Assembly: GCF_018205345.1 (NCBI RefSeq)
Contig: NZ_JADRHM010000007.1
Coordinates: 1 to 54,234 of the forward strand
Direction: 5' to 3'
Origin: Fusobacterium sp. DD2
Lineage (GTDB): Bacteria; Fusobacteriota; Fusobacteriia; Fusobacteriales; Fusobacteriaceae
Length of the DNA: 54,234 nt
Shown: piece by piece, positions 45,355-54,132 of the stretch
How positions within the stretch are numbered: the first letter of the stretch is position 1
How the letters are laid out: each line of letters starts with the position of its first letter
The notes under the pieces: generated by a model
What the model saw: only the letters and a program-made list of their open reading frames with translations
The model's database searches: none
What the model was told of the DNA's origin: nothing
Program-made: the position numbers and the translations under genes

Positions 45355-46047
45355 TTATGCCTCCTTTTCTGCTACTAAAGTTTCATCATCTACCAACCAT
45401 ACACCTATCAGTGCACCAGATATCATAGACAAAATTACCGACCAGCTTGCAGGTAAAAAACATTGGTAAATACAGTTTAAAAGACCAGTTATGATAACCA
45501 GCATAATTAATTTTACATTATGCTTAATTCCAGGAACAAGTAATCCCAAGAAAGCTGCATAAAATGCAATACCAAAGCTATCAACAACAATTTGTGGTAA
45601 AAAACTAGTTATAAAACTACCAATAACCGTACTTCCAACAAAACTGACATATAAAGCAGTATTAGAACCTAAAAGAAATGAATAATCACTATTATCTGAT
45701 AGGGAAAAAACAGCAAAAGATTCATCACACAGTGCAAAAGCACCTAAAAGCCGTTTAAACAATGTTGTTCCTTTTATTCTATGCATTGCAGAACTGCTCA
45801 TTACTATATGACGCAGGTTAATAAAGAAAGTTCCAATAATGATAGTTGATAAGGCTGCTCCCTGTGTAATCATACTAATTGCCATTAATTGAGATGAACC
45901 AGCCATAACCATTACAGACATTAAAATTATTTCAATCTCTGTTAACCCTGCACGCACCCCTAACATTCCTATAGAAATCCCAACTGGAATAACACCAAGG
46001 CATGCAGGAATAGATGCTCTCACTCCTGATATAAAATGTTTATTCAT
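45355..46047 (-). CDS. azlC: AzlC-like large subunit of amino acid exporter
   Basis: A 230-aa membrane protein with the AzlC family look: GVIPVGISIGMLGVRAGL, then VMAGSSQLMAISM and the FINLRHIVMS segment. Works with AzlD to export branched-chain amino acids, perhaps also methionine. The ATG at 46047 is preferred because GGGG lies eight bases before it; an ATG two codons upstream (46053) is possible. The azlCD pair is a two-gene transcript. Confidence 0.88.
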   Translation of the reverse strand: MNKHFISGVRASIPACLGVIPVGISIGMLGVRAGLTEIEIILMSVMVMAGSSQLMAISMITQGAALSTIIIGTFFINLRHIVMSSSAMHRIKGTTLFKRLLGAFALCDESFAVFSLSDNSDYSFLLGSNTALYVSFVGSTVIGSFITSFLPQIVVDSFGIAFYAAFLGLLVPGIKHNVKLIMLVIITGLLNCIYQCFLPASWSVILSMISGALIGVWLVDDETLVAEKEA

Positions 46048-46147
46048 AACCATATCCCCAATCTTCCAAATTTTAGTATTTAATATGCTCTATTAATGGT
46101 AAGTATAGCATAAGATAAATGTCCTTACAATAAAAATATAACTCCCT

Positions 46148-46663
46148 CTATTTTTTCTTTTTCATCTTAGGTTTAAAAGAGGTTTTTAAGTCAAAGCCAT
46201 GCTCCTCAATCTTTATATCATTGTGAATTTCCGGCATAACCTCTTTTTCACTTCTTTTTCGAGAGAGAAATTCTACCAGACTCTGCCAGACAATATCAGA
46301 GTCTATATAGATGCCCATTTGACTTAAATTAGGATTGTACTTAAATTTAAAAATTTTATGACATTTTCTCGTATCAAAGTCTATGATTGTATGTAAGTAC
46401 TCAATCAATACGATTGGTTCACTTAAAAATTGACCTGAGATTTTTTCATTTAAAACTAAGGTTTTCCCTCTATAATATCCCATACAATTGCTAAAATAAT
46501 GGAGCATTTTATCTCTATTTGCACTTAACATCTCATTGAATAAAGCTCCAAATTCAGTTATGAGAGGGATCTTTATACCATTTTTTAGATCTAAGTAAAA
46601 TGTTTGCCAATAATTCTTATTTTTCCAGATTAAATATTTTTGTATAATGTTTTCAGAGTCCAT
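46148..46663 (-). CDS. Unknown protein with basic tail
   Basis: A 171-aa soluble protein, not assigned to a family. It is mostly mixed alpha/beta by composition with several aromatic residues and ends in a very basic tail (KPKMKKKK). Its start overlaps the stop of the 76-aa gene upstream by one base (TAATG), so the two are translated together. First of the accessory array that runs to the window end. Confidence 0.6.
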   Translation of the reverse strand: MDSENIIQKYLIWKNKNYWQTFYLDLKNGIKIPLITEFGALFNEMLSANRDKMLHYFSNCMGYYRGKTLVLNEKISGQFLSEPIVLIEYLHTIIDFDTRKCHKIFKFKYNPNLSQMGIYIDSDIVWQSLVEFLSRKRSEKEVMPEIHNDIKIEEHGFDLKTSFKPKMKKKK

Positions 46664-46893
46664 TAAATCGAAATGTGTATAGATTCTATTTCATTTTTTA
46701 ATAGATAAAATGTTTTGTCTCCAATCAACAATACCAAATGATTTCTTCCGGTAGAATCCTTTTTGACTTCATAATTTTGAGATGGTTCATGGCAATATTC
46801 ACTTGTTTTTCTATTGAAGATTAGCTTTTCATCAATACCGTATTTTACCATCTCAAAGTCGTAGAAATCTTTGAATTTACTTATGATTTTCAA
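46663..46893 (-). CDS. Small unknown protein (TTG start)
   Basis: A 76-aa protein starting IISKFKDFYDFEMVKYG, a kind of opening seen in hypothetical proteins of many bacteria. No function can be given. The start is TTG, seven bases after GGAAGGCGG. It is coupled to the 171-aa gene that follows. Confidence 0.6.
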   Translation of the reverse strand: MKIISKFKDFYDFEMVKYGIDEKLIFNRKTSEYCHEPSQNYEVKKDSTGRNHLVLLIGDKTFYLLKNEIESIHISI

Positions 46894-47012
46894 GCTATTA
46901 CCGCCTTCCTACTATAAATATTTCATACTACAAACATGACCACTATAGTCCGTTTCTATAATGATATTCAAAATATTATTTACTTGTTCTTCTCTCAAGT
47001 TTCTACACCTTT

Positions 47013-47214
47013 TCATATAATTTCTCCATTTAATAGGAATTGGATCGTTATCCCCATGTATCTCAAATACGCATCGCATAGAATAATTAAATGTTCCTGT
47101 TCTTCTTTTTTAAAGCACCAACAATCAATTCTCTCTATAATCAAAATTAGGTTTAACTTTGACACATAAAATTTCATTATTTCTTATCTCTTCCACCAAT
47201 GTTTTTTCTTCACT
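47013..47214 (-). pseudogene. Frameshifted small gene of the accessory array
   Basis: One minus-strand frame reads EEKTLVEEIRNNEILCVKV, then PNFDYREN and a stop. A second frame, overlapping at the RE, reads on with CWCFKKEEQEHLIILCDAY and RYMGITIQFLLNGEII to a stop at 47013. Joined they give one plausible charged protein. The second frame alone has an ATG at 47177 (54 aa), so a short intact gene is the alternative, but it lacks a good ribosome site. The rest of 46894-47237 holds nothing I recognise. Confidence 0.5.
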
Positions 47215-47237
47215 TCATAGGAGATTTTAAGTGTATC

Positions 47238-47966
47238 CTACTCTGGAAGTGCAACTCCCTTGCTAAGCTTAATCTCATGAATATCCTTTTTTGAAAATCC
47301 AATGGTTTCTCCATCTTTCAGTTCTACATCTTCTTCTATGACATAGCTTGCCAAAGTGATAAGAAATTCATATATCTTTTCAGCATCATCTTTGGCATCT
47401 AAAATTTCAATCTCATTTTTTCCAAACACGTCCATTCCATAGGTATAGCCTGAAATCCCATTGTCTGTTGTATACAATCCAAACCATATCCAATTTAGAA
47501 TAGGTAGTTCGTCCTTTTTCATAGATTGTGCAACATCAAAATAATAGTTTGGCTCAAATACCACTCCACTTGTAAATACTCCAATAGCATATTTTTGCTT
47601 TGTGCAAATTGACATAATTTTTGTATAAATTAGACCACGATCTATTAAATCTGTCCCATCACCTAATACTGCAATAAGAATGTGTGCTTTGTGAGTACTT
47701 GTGACTTCCACTGCCTCCTGCCACATATAATTATTTTCTGCGTTTACTTCTGCCTCATGATTGGGAACAGGCATGGGGAATTTGCTTATAACAATTCTAT
47801 AACCATTCACATCACCAATAACGTTATCATTATCTTCTTCAGTCCCTTCTGGAGAAATTTCAATTCCCCATTCTTCCTTTAAATCATTTAATAACTGCTG
47901 TTTGTCCCACATATTTTCAGAAAGCAAAACACTTCCACAAAATTTACCAACTGACGTATTTTCCAT
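47238..47966 (-). CDS. DUF4261-like protein
   Basis: A 242-aa soluble protein with the look of the DUF4261 family: GSVLLSENMWDKQQL opening, then a HEAEVNAENNYMWQEA segment and a YTYGMDVFGKNEIEI end segment. Genes of this family often lie in arrays with other DUF proteins, including polymorphic toxin immunity loci; no activity is known. The frame reaches 48026, but a GAGGGGGA site precedes the ATG at 47966. Confidence 0.7.
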   Translation of the reverse strand: MENTSVGKFCGSVLLSENMWDKQQLLNDLKEEWGIEISPEGTEEDNDNVIGDVNGYRIVISKFPMPVPNHEAEVNAENNYMWQEAVEVTSTHKAHILIAVLGDGTDLIDRGLIYTKIMSICTKQKYAIGVFTSGVVFEPNYYFDVAQSMKKDELPILNWIWFGLYTTDNGISGYTYGMDVFGKNEIEILDAKDDAEKIYEFLITLASYVIEEDVELKDGETIGFSKKDIHEIKLSKGVALPE

Positions 47967-48069
47967 AATAAATTCCCCCTCTATTAATTTAATAACCATT
48001 GACTTTATTTTTAAGTATTTTATCAACTATTTTGACTCATTCTGTTTAGCTCCTCTCTCATTCTTTTAA

Positions 48070-48434
48070 TTAATATCCCTCATATTCTCTATCAAACACA
48101 AACTTTTCAGAATGAGCTTTGAACATTAATCGTAAAATCATCCCAGCAAGGATAGGAATTCTCATTCTTTATTTTAATTTTCACCATTGGGAAAATAGAA
48201 TCTTCATCCAAATCCTCTGGAAATTCCGCCTTTGATAATGCAGACAAATCTTCAAACCAATAGACTTTTATTCCACATTTATCCTTTGGATCAAACCCAG
48301 CTGGTTCAGATACTACTGAGTAGAAAAAAGTCTATAAGAGATCATCTTTGCTATCCATGACATCGTAGCAGTCATTTTTTAATTTCCTCTATGAAATCAT
48401 ATTTTTTTATAGTCTTCAAACTACTATTCTCCAT
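48070..48434 (-). pseudogene. Broken gene with two frameshifts and an in-frame stop
   Basis: From the ATG at 48434 a frame reads MENSSLKTIKKYDFIEEIKK and stops in an A run. The next frame reads NDCYDVMDSKDDLL, an in-frame TAG, then FFYSVVSEPAGFDPKDK and on through VKIKIKNENSYPCWDDF. A last shift gives LMFKAHSEKFVFDREYEGY and a stop at 48070. Read together this is one protein of about 120 aa, acidic and with the style of small immunity proteins. Three lesions make it non-functional. It fills most of the 500-base gap between the two intact neighbours. Confidence 0.7.
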
Positions 48435-48465
48435 TTATTCAATACCTCATAGCTCTGAGATATAT

Positions 48466-49038
48466 CTATTTTCTAAAACATTTAGGAATTTTAGAATATA
48501 CTTCTTTTGTATAATCAAGCTGAGAATTTTTAATATGCTCATTCATTTCATCAGAAAACATTATTCCACTATCAATTATGAACCCTTTCCCATTTGCTTT
48601 ATTATTCATTTTAACCAATAGATCAGCAAAGTCTTTATTATACTCCTCATTACAGTTTTCTGGCCCACCAAATTCATCATAGTAATAATCAGGTGCTGAA
48701 AGCCAATAAATCATTTGAGCAGTCTCAATAGCACAGTTAGGATTATCTATTATTTGTTCAAGCAAAAAGGTTCCATCGTCATAATTATGACTATATGCCA
48801 TAAAATGAAGTTCTTCAGATGAACAAATCTTCTGAATTTCTTTTTTAACTTGATTAGCATACTCTTCAAATCCAATTTTTCTTTGCTTTGAAAATTCCTT
48901 ATATACAATCCATTCTTCATCCTGCTCGATTTCTTCTGCAAATTCTTCTTCTGTCATATCAAAGCAATCTTTATTTCCTGCAACACTTGCTTTAAATACT
49001 AACTCCTCTAAAACTTCTTTTCTTTCATCTGTTATCAT
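48466..49038 (-). CDS. DUF4274-like protein
   Basis: An acidic protein of 190 aa. The C-terminal half has SHNYDDGTFLLEQIIDNPNC, then AIETAQMIYWLSAPDYYYDE, which resembles the DUF4274 family (a conserved YDDG motif followed by a YW motif). Function unknown; the neighbourhood suggests an immunity-type role, by inference only. The frame extends to a GTG at 49056, but GGAG sits inside that extension and points to the ATG at 49038. Confidence 0.65.
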   Translation of the reverse strand: MITDERKEVLEELVFKASVAGNKDCFDMTEEEFAEEIEQDEEWIVYKEFSKQRKIGFEEYANQVKKEIQKICSSEELHFMAYSHNYDDGTFLLEQIIDNPNCAIETAQMIYWLSAPDYYYDEFGGPENCNEEYNKDFADLLVKMNNKANGKGFIIDSGIMFSDEMNEHIKNSQLDYTKEVYSKIPKCFRK

Positions 49039-49085
49039 AGTAATTTTCTCCATCACTAAAAAATAAAATTTTGTAATCTCAAAAA

Positions 49086-49364
49086 ACTAAGGTCCCACAT
49101 AATCCATATTTTTATATCTATCTGCAACAAAAGCCGAAAGAGTAATCTGAGATATATTCCATTCTCCAGCTAAATAAATTATACATCCGATACTATCTCC
49201 TTTGGAATTTGTTGCCACAAATTGATATCGTCCTATTTTTTATTATTAGAAAGACGCTGAATATTTTTTATATATGTTTTTTCAAAAAATATATTAAATT
49301 CATTCCAGATAAGTTCTCGAGAAAAATATTTAGATGCTATCTCAAAAATATCTAAATTTTCCAT
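49086..49364 (-). pseudogene. Frameshifted small gene of the accessory array
   Basis: From the ATG at 49364 a frame reads MENLDIFEIASKYFSREL and on to SNNKK and a stop. One base away, the frame KIGRYQFVATNSKGDSIG continues through IIYLAGEWNISQITLSAF to a stop at 49086. The break is at a six-base run (49236-49241). Repaired, it codes about 92 aa. Family not recognised. A phase-variable homopolymer is the alternative to decay. Confidence 0.65.
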
Positions 49365-49445
49365 GCAAGTCACTGCCTTTGAAAACTCTTATTTATCACT
49401 CTATCTATTTCTAAAATTTACTATTCCAGTTGCTATCTTAGATAA

Positions 49446-50438
49446 TTATACTGTTTCTACTTCAATACCTGCATTCTCAAAAATAGTTTTTATCTCATCA
49501 AAATTACTGCTCATTATCGTCGCTTTTTTTAAATTTGGAAATTGTTGTAATTCTCCCAAGGTAATTTCATTCAGATCAAAAGTGCCATCTTCTCCGCTCC
49601 ATTGAGGTATAATGTTCATATAAATATTATTTCCACCATCCATATAAATTTCTTCAACCTTAGATGCAAGTGCTTTAGGTATGGGTAATCTTTTAAAAAA
49701 ATTAAGAGCTGGCTTTATTATTTTATCGCTTTCAGTATCAATCTCTTTACCCCTATATTGCAAAGCAAAATCATATATATCAAAGTACGGCTCTAAAACT
49801 TCCAATTCATACATTAATACTTGAATAATTGATAATTTAAAATTCATATTATCAAAATGCAAAGCGTCTTCTACATTCTTCTTAATTGTATAATTTGCAG
49901 GTTCACTAATTCTTTTAGGTGAAAAAGTAATTGATAATGGATAAGTTAAATTATCAATCTCTCCACATACATCTTCTCCATAGGGAGCCCACAAAATTAA
50001 TCTAAAATCTCCACATTCCCCTCGGTCAGAAAAGAAATACGGAATTCTGCTTTCGAATGTAACTTTGGCTTTACATATTTTTTTAGGCAACTCATCTATC
50101 GTATCGTGATACATCGGCACAACCTTATTCCCAAAATAGAGTTTTAGCATGTATATAGTATGGTATTCGTCAATATAGACATTGCATTTTTTATAATAAT
50201 TTTTAAATGTATTCATTAAATCAGCCTCGAATACTATTCCCATACTATCATAGATATACAAAATACTTTGATGAGTTTGCCACTCTCTATTAGTCTTATA
50301 TTGTCTACTAGGCTTTCCTAAAACCTCTTCAATATCAGCAAGTGCCAAAGGAAAACTTAAAATTTTATCATCAATCACTATTTTATTTTCAAATATATCA
50401 ATCTTAGAAATTTCCTTTTTCTGTCCAGAAAACCACAT
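49446..50438 (-). CDS. Unknown protein, DUF6892-like
   Basis: A 330-aa soluble protein. The C-terminal third has a YMDGGNNIYMNIIPQWSGED segment followed by a short leucine-rich-like end (LGELQQFPNLKKATIM), which recalls the DUF6892 group of hypothetical proteins; this match is from memory and tentative. The N-terminal part has the GKPSRQYKTN segment with an IYDSMGIVFEAD strand. A GGGAGAG site precedes the ATG. It lies between a TPR gene and a broken gene. Confidence 0.6.
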   Translation of the reverse strand: MWFSGQKKEISKIDIFENKIVIDDKILSFPLALADIEEVLGKPSRQYKTNREWQTHQSILYIYDSMGIVFEADLMNTFKNYYKKCNVYIDEYHTIYMLKLYFGNKVVPMYHDTIDELPKKICKAKVTFESRIPYFFSDRGECGDFRLILWAPYGEDVCGEIDNLTYPLSITFSPKRISEPANYTIKKNVEDALHFDNMNFKLSIIQVLMYELEVLEPYFDIYDFALQYRGKEIDTESDKIIKPALNFFKRLPIPKALASKVEEIYMDGGNNIYMNIIPQWSGEDGTFDLNEITLGELQQFPNLKKATIMSSNFDEIKTIFENAGIEVETV

Positions 50439-50499
50439 ATATTATCTCTCCCTTTTTAGTCTTTCTGATAAGTTTCAATGTTTTACGCAAACATATCAA

Positions 50500-53214
50500 T
50501 CAAGAAAAATATACAGTGCTGGAAATTAACTTCCTAACACTTTCAAAATCTTTTTTTACGTCTGGATCTGATTCAATTTCTCTACCAATATACTTCCTTG
50601 TTTCATCTAAGTATACCTTTGCTTTTTCTTTCTCGTCAATTAGAGCATAACACCAGGCGAGTTCTAAATCTGTCCACCCTTTAAACTGTCCACTTTCTAT
50701 AACTACTTCAAGTAAGTTCAAGGCTTTTTCTATTTCTCCTGTTTCTCTATACATAGCAGCTAAATTATAGTTTATCCACTGATTACTCATGTCACTAACT
50801 CTAGCCTTTTCGAAATAAGAAATAGCCTCATTTAATTTACCAAATTTTTTATAGATAAACCCTATTTGAGACATAAGCCACGAATCATCTCTTCCAAGTT
50901 CCTTAGCTCTATTTAGATATTCCAAAGCTTTTTGAAGATTAACTGTTTTTTCCTGAGTATTTTCAATTTCATCACAGATATTTGATAAATTCCAACCTAT
51001 TTCTGAGCAAATCCATATATCATCATTTTTTATTTTTTCAGCTTCATACAGATATTTTAAAGCTTCACTATAATTTCCCTTTTCTTGTCCATATAATCTT
51101 CCAAGTTCACCTTTTATAAATAATTCATCACACTCTTCAAAAGTAAGAGCTTCTTTCAATTTAACGATAGCCTGTTCTATTTTCCCCAAGTTTTCTAAGC
51201 ACTCAGCCAAGGCACAATTTAACCACTCATCATTTCTGCCCAGTTTTTCAGCCTTTTTATAAAAACTTAAAGCTTCCTCATATCTTCCCAGATTTTTTAA
51301 ACAAAACCCCATTTCCGAATTAAACCATTCGTCATTTTTGCTCTCTTCCACTGCTTGTTCTAAGTAAAACAATCCATCTTCATATCTTTCTAGTCTATTC
51401 AAACAGTAACCAATTTCTGAATTTATCCAACTGTCTTCCCTTTTTTCTCTGGCTTTCATAAGATATGGCAAAGCATCTTCATATCTATCCACCCTATTTA
51501 AACAGTAGGCAATCTCAGAAAAAAGCCACTCATCAGTTTTTCCTAACTTTTCTGCTTTAAACAAATATTCTAAAGCTTCCTCTCCTCTCTCCATTCTACC
51601 AAGAGAATATCCTAATTCATAATTGATCCATTGGTCATCCCTTCCAAGTTCCTGAGCCTTTAATAAATGTTTTAATCCTCTAGGATAATCTTTCAACTCA
51701 TTATATACCCAACCAAATTCAGAATTAATCCAAATATCATCTCTACCTAATTTTTTTGCCTTTTCTAAGTACTCCAATCCTTTTGCATAATCTGATTTCT
51801 TATTATAAATCCAAGCAATTTCAGAAAGTAACCAACTTAAATCAGTATTTCTTGCCTTAACTTTACTGGCTTTTAAGAAAAATTTTAAAGCTTCATCATA
51901 TTTTTCTAATTCTTCATATGCAACTCCAATTCTTTCATATATCCAGCTATCATTTCTTCCCAGCTCAATAGCTCTTTCAAAATATTTTATGGCCTCTTCA
52001 AATTTTTTTAATCCACCCAAACAAAATCCTAATTCAGAATTGACCCAAATATCATCTACTCCCAATAAAACAGCATTTTGTAAATAAGGATAAGCCTTTG
52101 TATACTCTTCCATGTGATCATATGCCCATCCTAAATCTTCCTCAGTCAAAATAATATGTTCTTCATCTAATGCTAATTCTCTGGCCTTCAAAAGATATTT
52201 TAATCCATCCTCATATTTTTCTGATTCAACCTTACTTTTCCCCAGCTTTGTACATATTATCATATACAATATCGTTGATTTTTCTCCTTTAGGATCTATC
52301 TCTAAGGATTTTCTAATATATTTTTCAGCTTCTTCCAAGCTCTCTATATTTAGTGGCAGATCAGGATTTATACTATTTATTTGTAAATATAAGTATGCCA
52401 TTCGATGATTCCAAAGAGCCGTATTCTTTTCTTCATCTTCCATTGTAAATAAAGTTTGTATAGCTTTTTCAACTTCACCATTATCTTGATATGCTTTAGA
52501 AAGAGAATAAATAATATTATTAGTCAATTTTTCTTTAGGAAGAGAAGATATTAAATCTATTATCTCTTGAAATTTTTCTAATTCATCTAAAATTATAATC
52601 TCTTTTTCTAGCTCACTTCTATTTAAAAATTCATTATAGAGCTTTTCATCCTCAATATTAAGAAGTTCTTCCCTGTCTTCATCTTTGTCTGCTTCCTCAT
52701 CAACATAGTGAGTAAGACAAAAAGCAAATCCTCTATTATTATCTATATCATCCTTTAAAGTTAAAAAAGTATACTCATTGGGTTTCAACTGCAAACCTCT
52801 TTCAATTGCTTTATAAGCTTCATCTAATAAACCAAACTTATAATAAATCTTTGCAAGTTCCAACCATGCCCAAACAAAATCAGGATTAATCTCTACAGAT
52901 TTTTTACAATATTCTAAGGCTTCTTCAAATCTTCTTAAATAAACTATTGCACAAGCATATCTATAACACCATTCATGATTTTTAACTCCCTCTTCTTTAA
53001 CATTAGAAAGGACTTTTTCTGTCAATTCAAAAAATTCATACTTATTCACGTTTATGTAAGCATAAGATTTCCAAAGTACAACTTCTAAATCGCTATTCAT
53101 CTCTTCATCAGAATAATTGTGTTCTTCTTGAAATTTATCCAGTATTGGTAAAACATCCACTGCATATTCCTGTTTTTCCAATTTTTTAATTACTTCTTTT
53201 GTTAAAATTCCCAT
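50500..53214 (-). CDS. Large TPR repeat protein with a conserved tryptophan in each unit
   Basis: A 904-aa soluble protein made almost wholly of tetratricopeptide repeats. From about residue 330 on, ten or more units of 34-36 aa share a (G/N)(R/K)(D/N)D-x-W-(I/L)-x-S-E-x-G opening, for example DDIWINSEFGWVYNEL and NDEWFNSEMGFCLKNL, and end in ALxxLxKAxxLG. The tryptophan is unusual for plain TPR. No signal peptide or catalytic domain is visible, so it is probably a cytoplasmic scaffold or binding protein. A GGGGGAG site precedes the ATG. Confidence 0.85.
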   Translation of the reverse strand: MGILTKEVIKKLEKQEYAVDVLPILDKFQEEHNYSDEEMNSDLEVVLWKSYAYINVNKYEFFELTEKVLSNVKEEGVKNHEWCYRYACAIVYLRRFEEALEYCKKSVEINPDFVWAWLELAKIYYKFGLLDEAYKAIERGLQLKPNEYTFLTLKDDIDNNRGFAFCLTHYVDEEADKDEDREELLNIEDEKLYNEFLNRSELEKEIIILDELEKFQEIIDLISSLPKEKLTNNIIYSLSKAYQDNGEVEKAIQTLFTMEDEEKNTALWNHRMAYLYLQINSINPDLPLNIESLEEAEKYIRKSLEIDPKGEKSTILYMIICTKLGKSKVESEKYEDGLKYLLKARELALDEEHIILTEEDLGWAYDHMEEYTKAYPYLQNAVLLGVDDIWVNSELGFCLGGLKKFEEAIKYFERAIELGRNDSWIYERIGVAYEELEKYDEALKFFLKASKVKARNTDLSWLLSEIAWIYNKKSDYAKGLEYLEKAKKLGRDDIWINSEFGWVYNELKDYPRGLKHLLKAQELGRDDQWINYELGYSLGRMERGEEALEYLFKAEKLGKTDEWLFSEIAYCLNRVDRYEDALPYLMKAREKREDSWINSEIGYCLNRLERYEDGLFYLEQAVEESKNDEWFNSEMGFCLKNLGRYEEALSFYKKAEKLGRNDEWLNCALAECLENLGKIEQAIVKLKEALTFEECDELFIKGELGRLYGQEKGNYSEALKYLYEAEKIKNDDIWICSEIGWNLSNICDEIENTQEKTVNLQKALEYLNRAKELGRDDSWLMSQIGFIYKKFGKLNEAISYFEKARVSDMSNQWINYNLAAMYRETGEIEKALNLLEVVIESGQFKGWTDLELAWCYALIDEKEKAKVYLDETRKYIGREIESDPDVKKDFESVRKLISSTVYFS

Positions 53215-53292
53215 AAACTCCCCCTTAACTCCAAGTAGGTTTATACCTCTCTTTTGTATAATCTTCCTTTGGAATTTTTTTTAACTATTTTA

Positions 53293-53541
53293 TTAATTTC
53301 TTCTATAATAGTGATTTAACTCTTTTATATTTTTTATAATAGATTCATAATAAGTATCTTTGGTATATTTCCCTCAATCCTTTGATAACGATATATATTC
53401 TTCATATTCTTTTACCCAATTATTTTCTTCAAGAACTGCACCAGTATTTATATCAAGTTGAACTTTTTTATTGCAAACCTCTATTGTTGTTTCAAAATAA
53501 TCAGTATTAAAATCTACATCTTTAAAATATTTTATATCCAT
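53293..53541 (-). pseudogene. Small gene interrupted by an in-frame TGA
   Basis: From the ATG at 53541 the frame reads MDIKYFKDVDFNTDYFETT and on through GAVLEENNWVKEYEEYISLSKD to a TGA at 53374-53376. The same frame then goes on with GKYTKDTYYESIIKNIKELN to a stop at 53293. The likely ancestor had Trp (TGG) or another codon there and 82 aa. As it stands a 55-aa protein could be made. Family not recognised. The remaining 80 bases to the TPR gene hold nothing I recognise. Confidence 0.6.
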
Positions 53542-53555
53542 AGCTCCTTCTTATA

Positions 53556-54113
53556 TTAATAAATAATTTTATCCCATAAAATATATCTGCTTGGAATGTC
53601 ATCACTTAACCATATTTTATTCTCTGATAGATAAAATTTATGTCCTATCTTCTTTAAACCCTCTATATCTATTGGTAAAATAACTACTTCCCCATGTCTT
53701 TTTCCAACATTTTTAGCTGTTTCTATATCTTTAGATAGATGAACATATTGCCTATTTCCTTTTATTATCCCTTTTTCTCTAATACTTTCCAAAAATCTAG
53801 TTGCTGTTCCATGATATAGAATAGTTGGAGGTGTCATCTCTTTTAAATTTAACTCTACTTCAATAGAGTGTCCTTGACTAGCTCTTATTTTCTTTTTATT
53901 TTCATCAAAAGAGTATCTCTTCTTATTATTTTCTCTAACTATTCTTTCCAGTATTTCCATATCAATATATCTACCTGAAAGTTTTATTTTTTCTATTAAC
54001 TCATTTACATTTACCCAACCATTTTTATCTAAAGTTATTCCTATTGTTTCTGGTTTATGTCTAAGAATAAGACTTAAAAATTTTCCAAGTTTTACATCAT
54101 CTAATTTTCTCAT
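53556..54113 (-). CDS. kptA: RNA 2'-phosphotransferase (KptA/Tpt1)
   Basis: Removes a 2'-phosphate from RNA with NAD+, giving ADP-ribose cyclic phosphate; in eukaryotes it ends tRNA splicing, in bacteria the role is unclear. About 185 aa, the usual length. Visible motifs are KFLSLILRHKPETIGI, then RASQGHS (catalytic region), LYHGTA and the HLS of the ADP-ribose fold. It stands in an accessory array rather than by tRNA ligase genes. The frame extends to 54128, but GGAGG lies inside that extension and points to the ATG at 54113. Confidence 0.92.
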   Translation of the reverse strand: MRKLDDVKLGKFLSLILRHKPETIGITLDKNGWVNVNELIEKIKLSGRYIDMEILERIVRENNKKRYSFDENKKKIRASQGHSIEVELNLKEMTPPTILYHGTATRFLESIREKGIIKGNRQYVHLSKDIETAKNVGKRHGEVVILPIDIEGLKKIGHKFYLSENKIWLSDDIPSRYILWDKIIY

Positions 54114-54132
54114 TTCTCCTCCATACAATCCG

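Noticed and set aside
46894-49445. All frameshifts in the accessory array being sequencing errors
   Set aside because: More than thirty long core genes in the window are intact, and several lesions are not at homopolymers, so clustered decay is more likely. Raw reads would settle it.
53374-53376. Selenocysteine codon in the small gene at 53293-53541
   Set aside because: No SECIS-like hairpin was seen after the TGA and nothing suggests a redox protein; a nonsense change is simpler.
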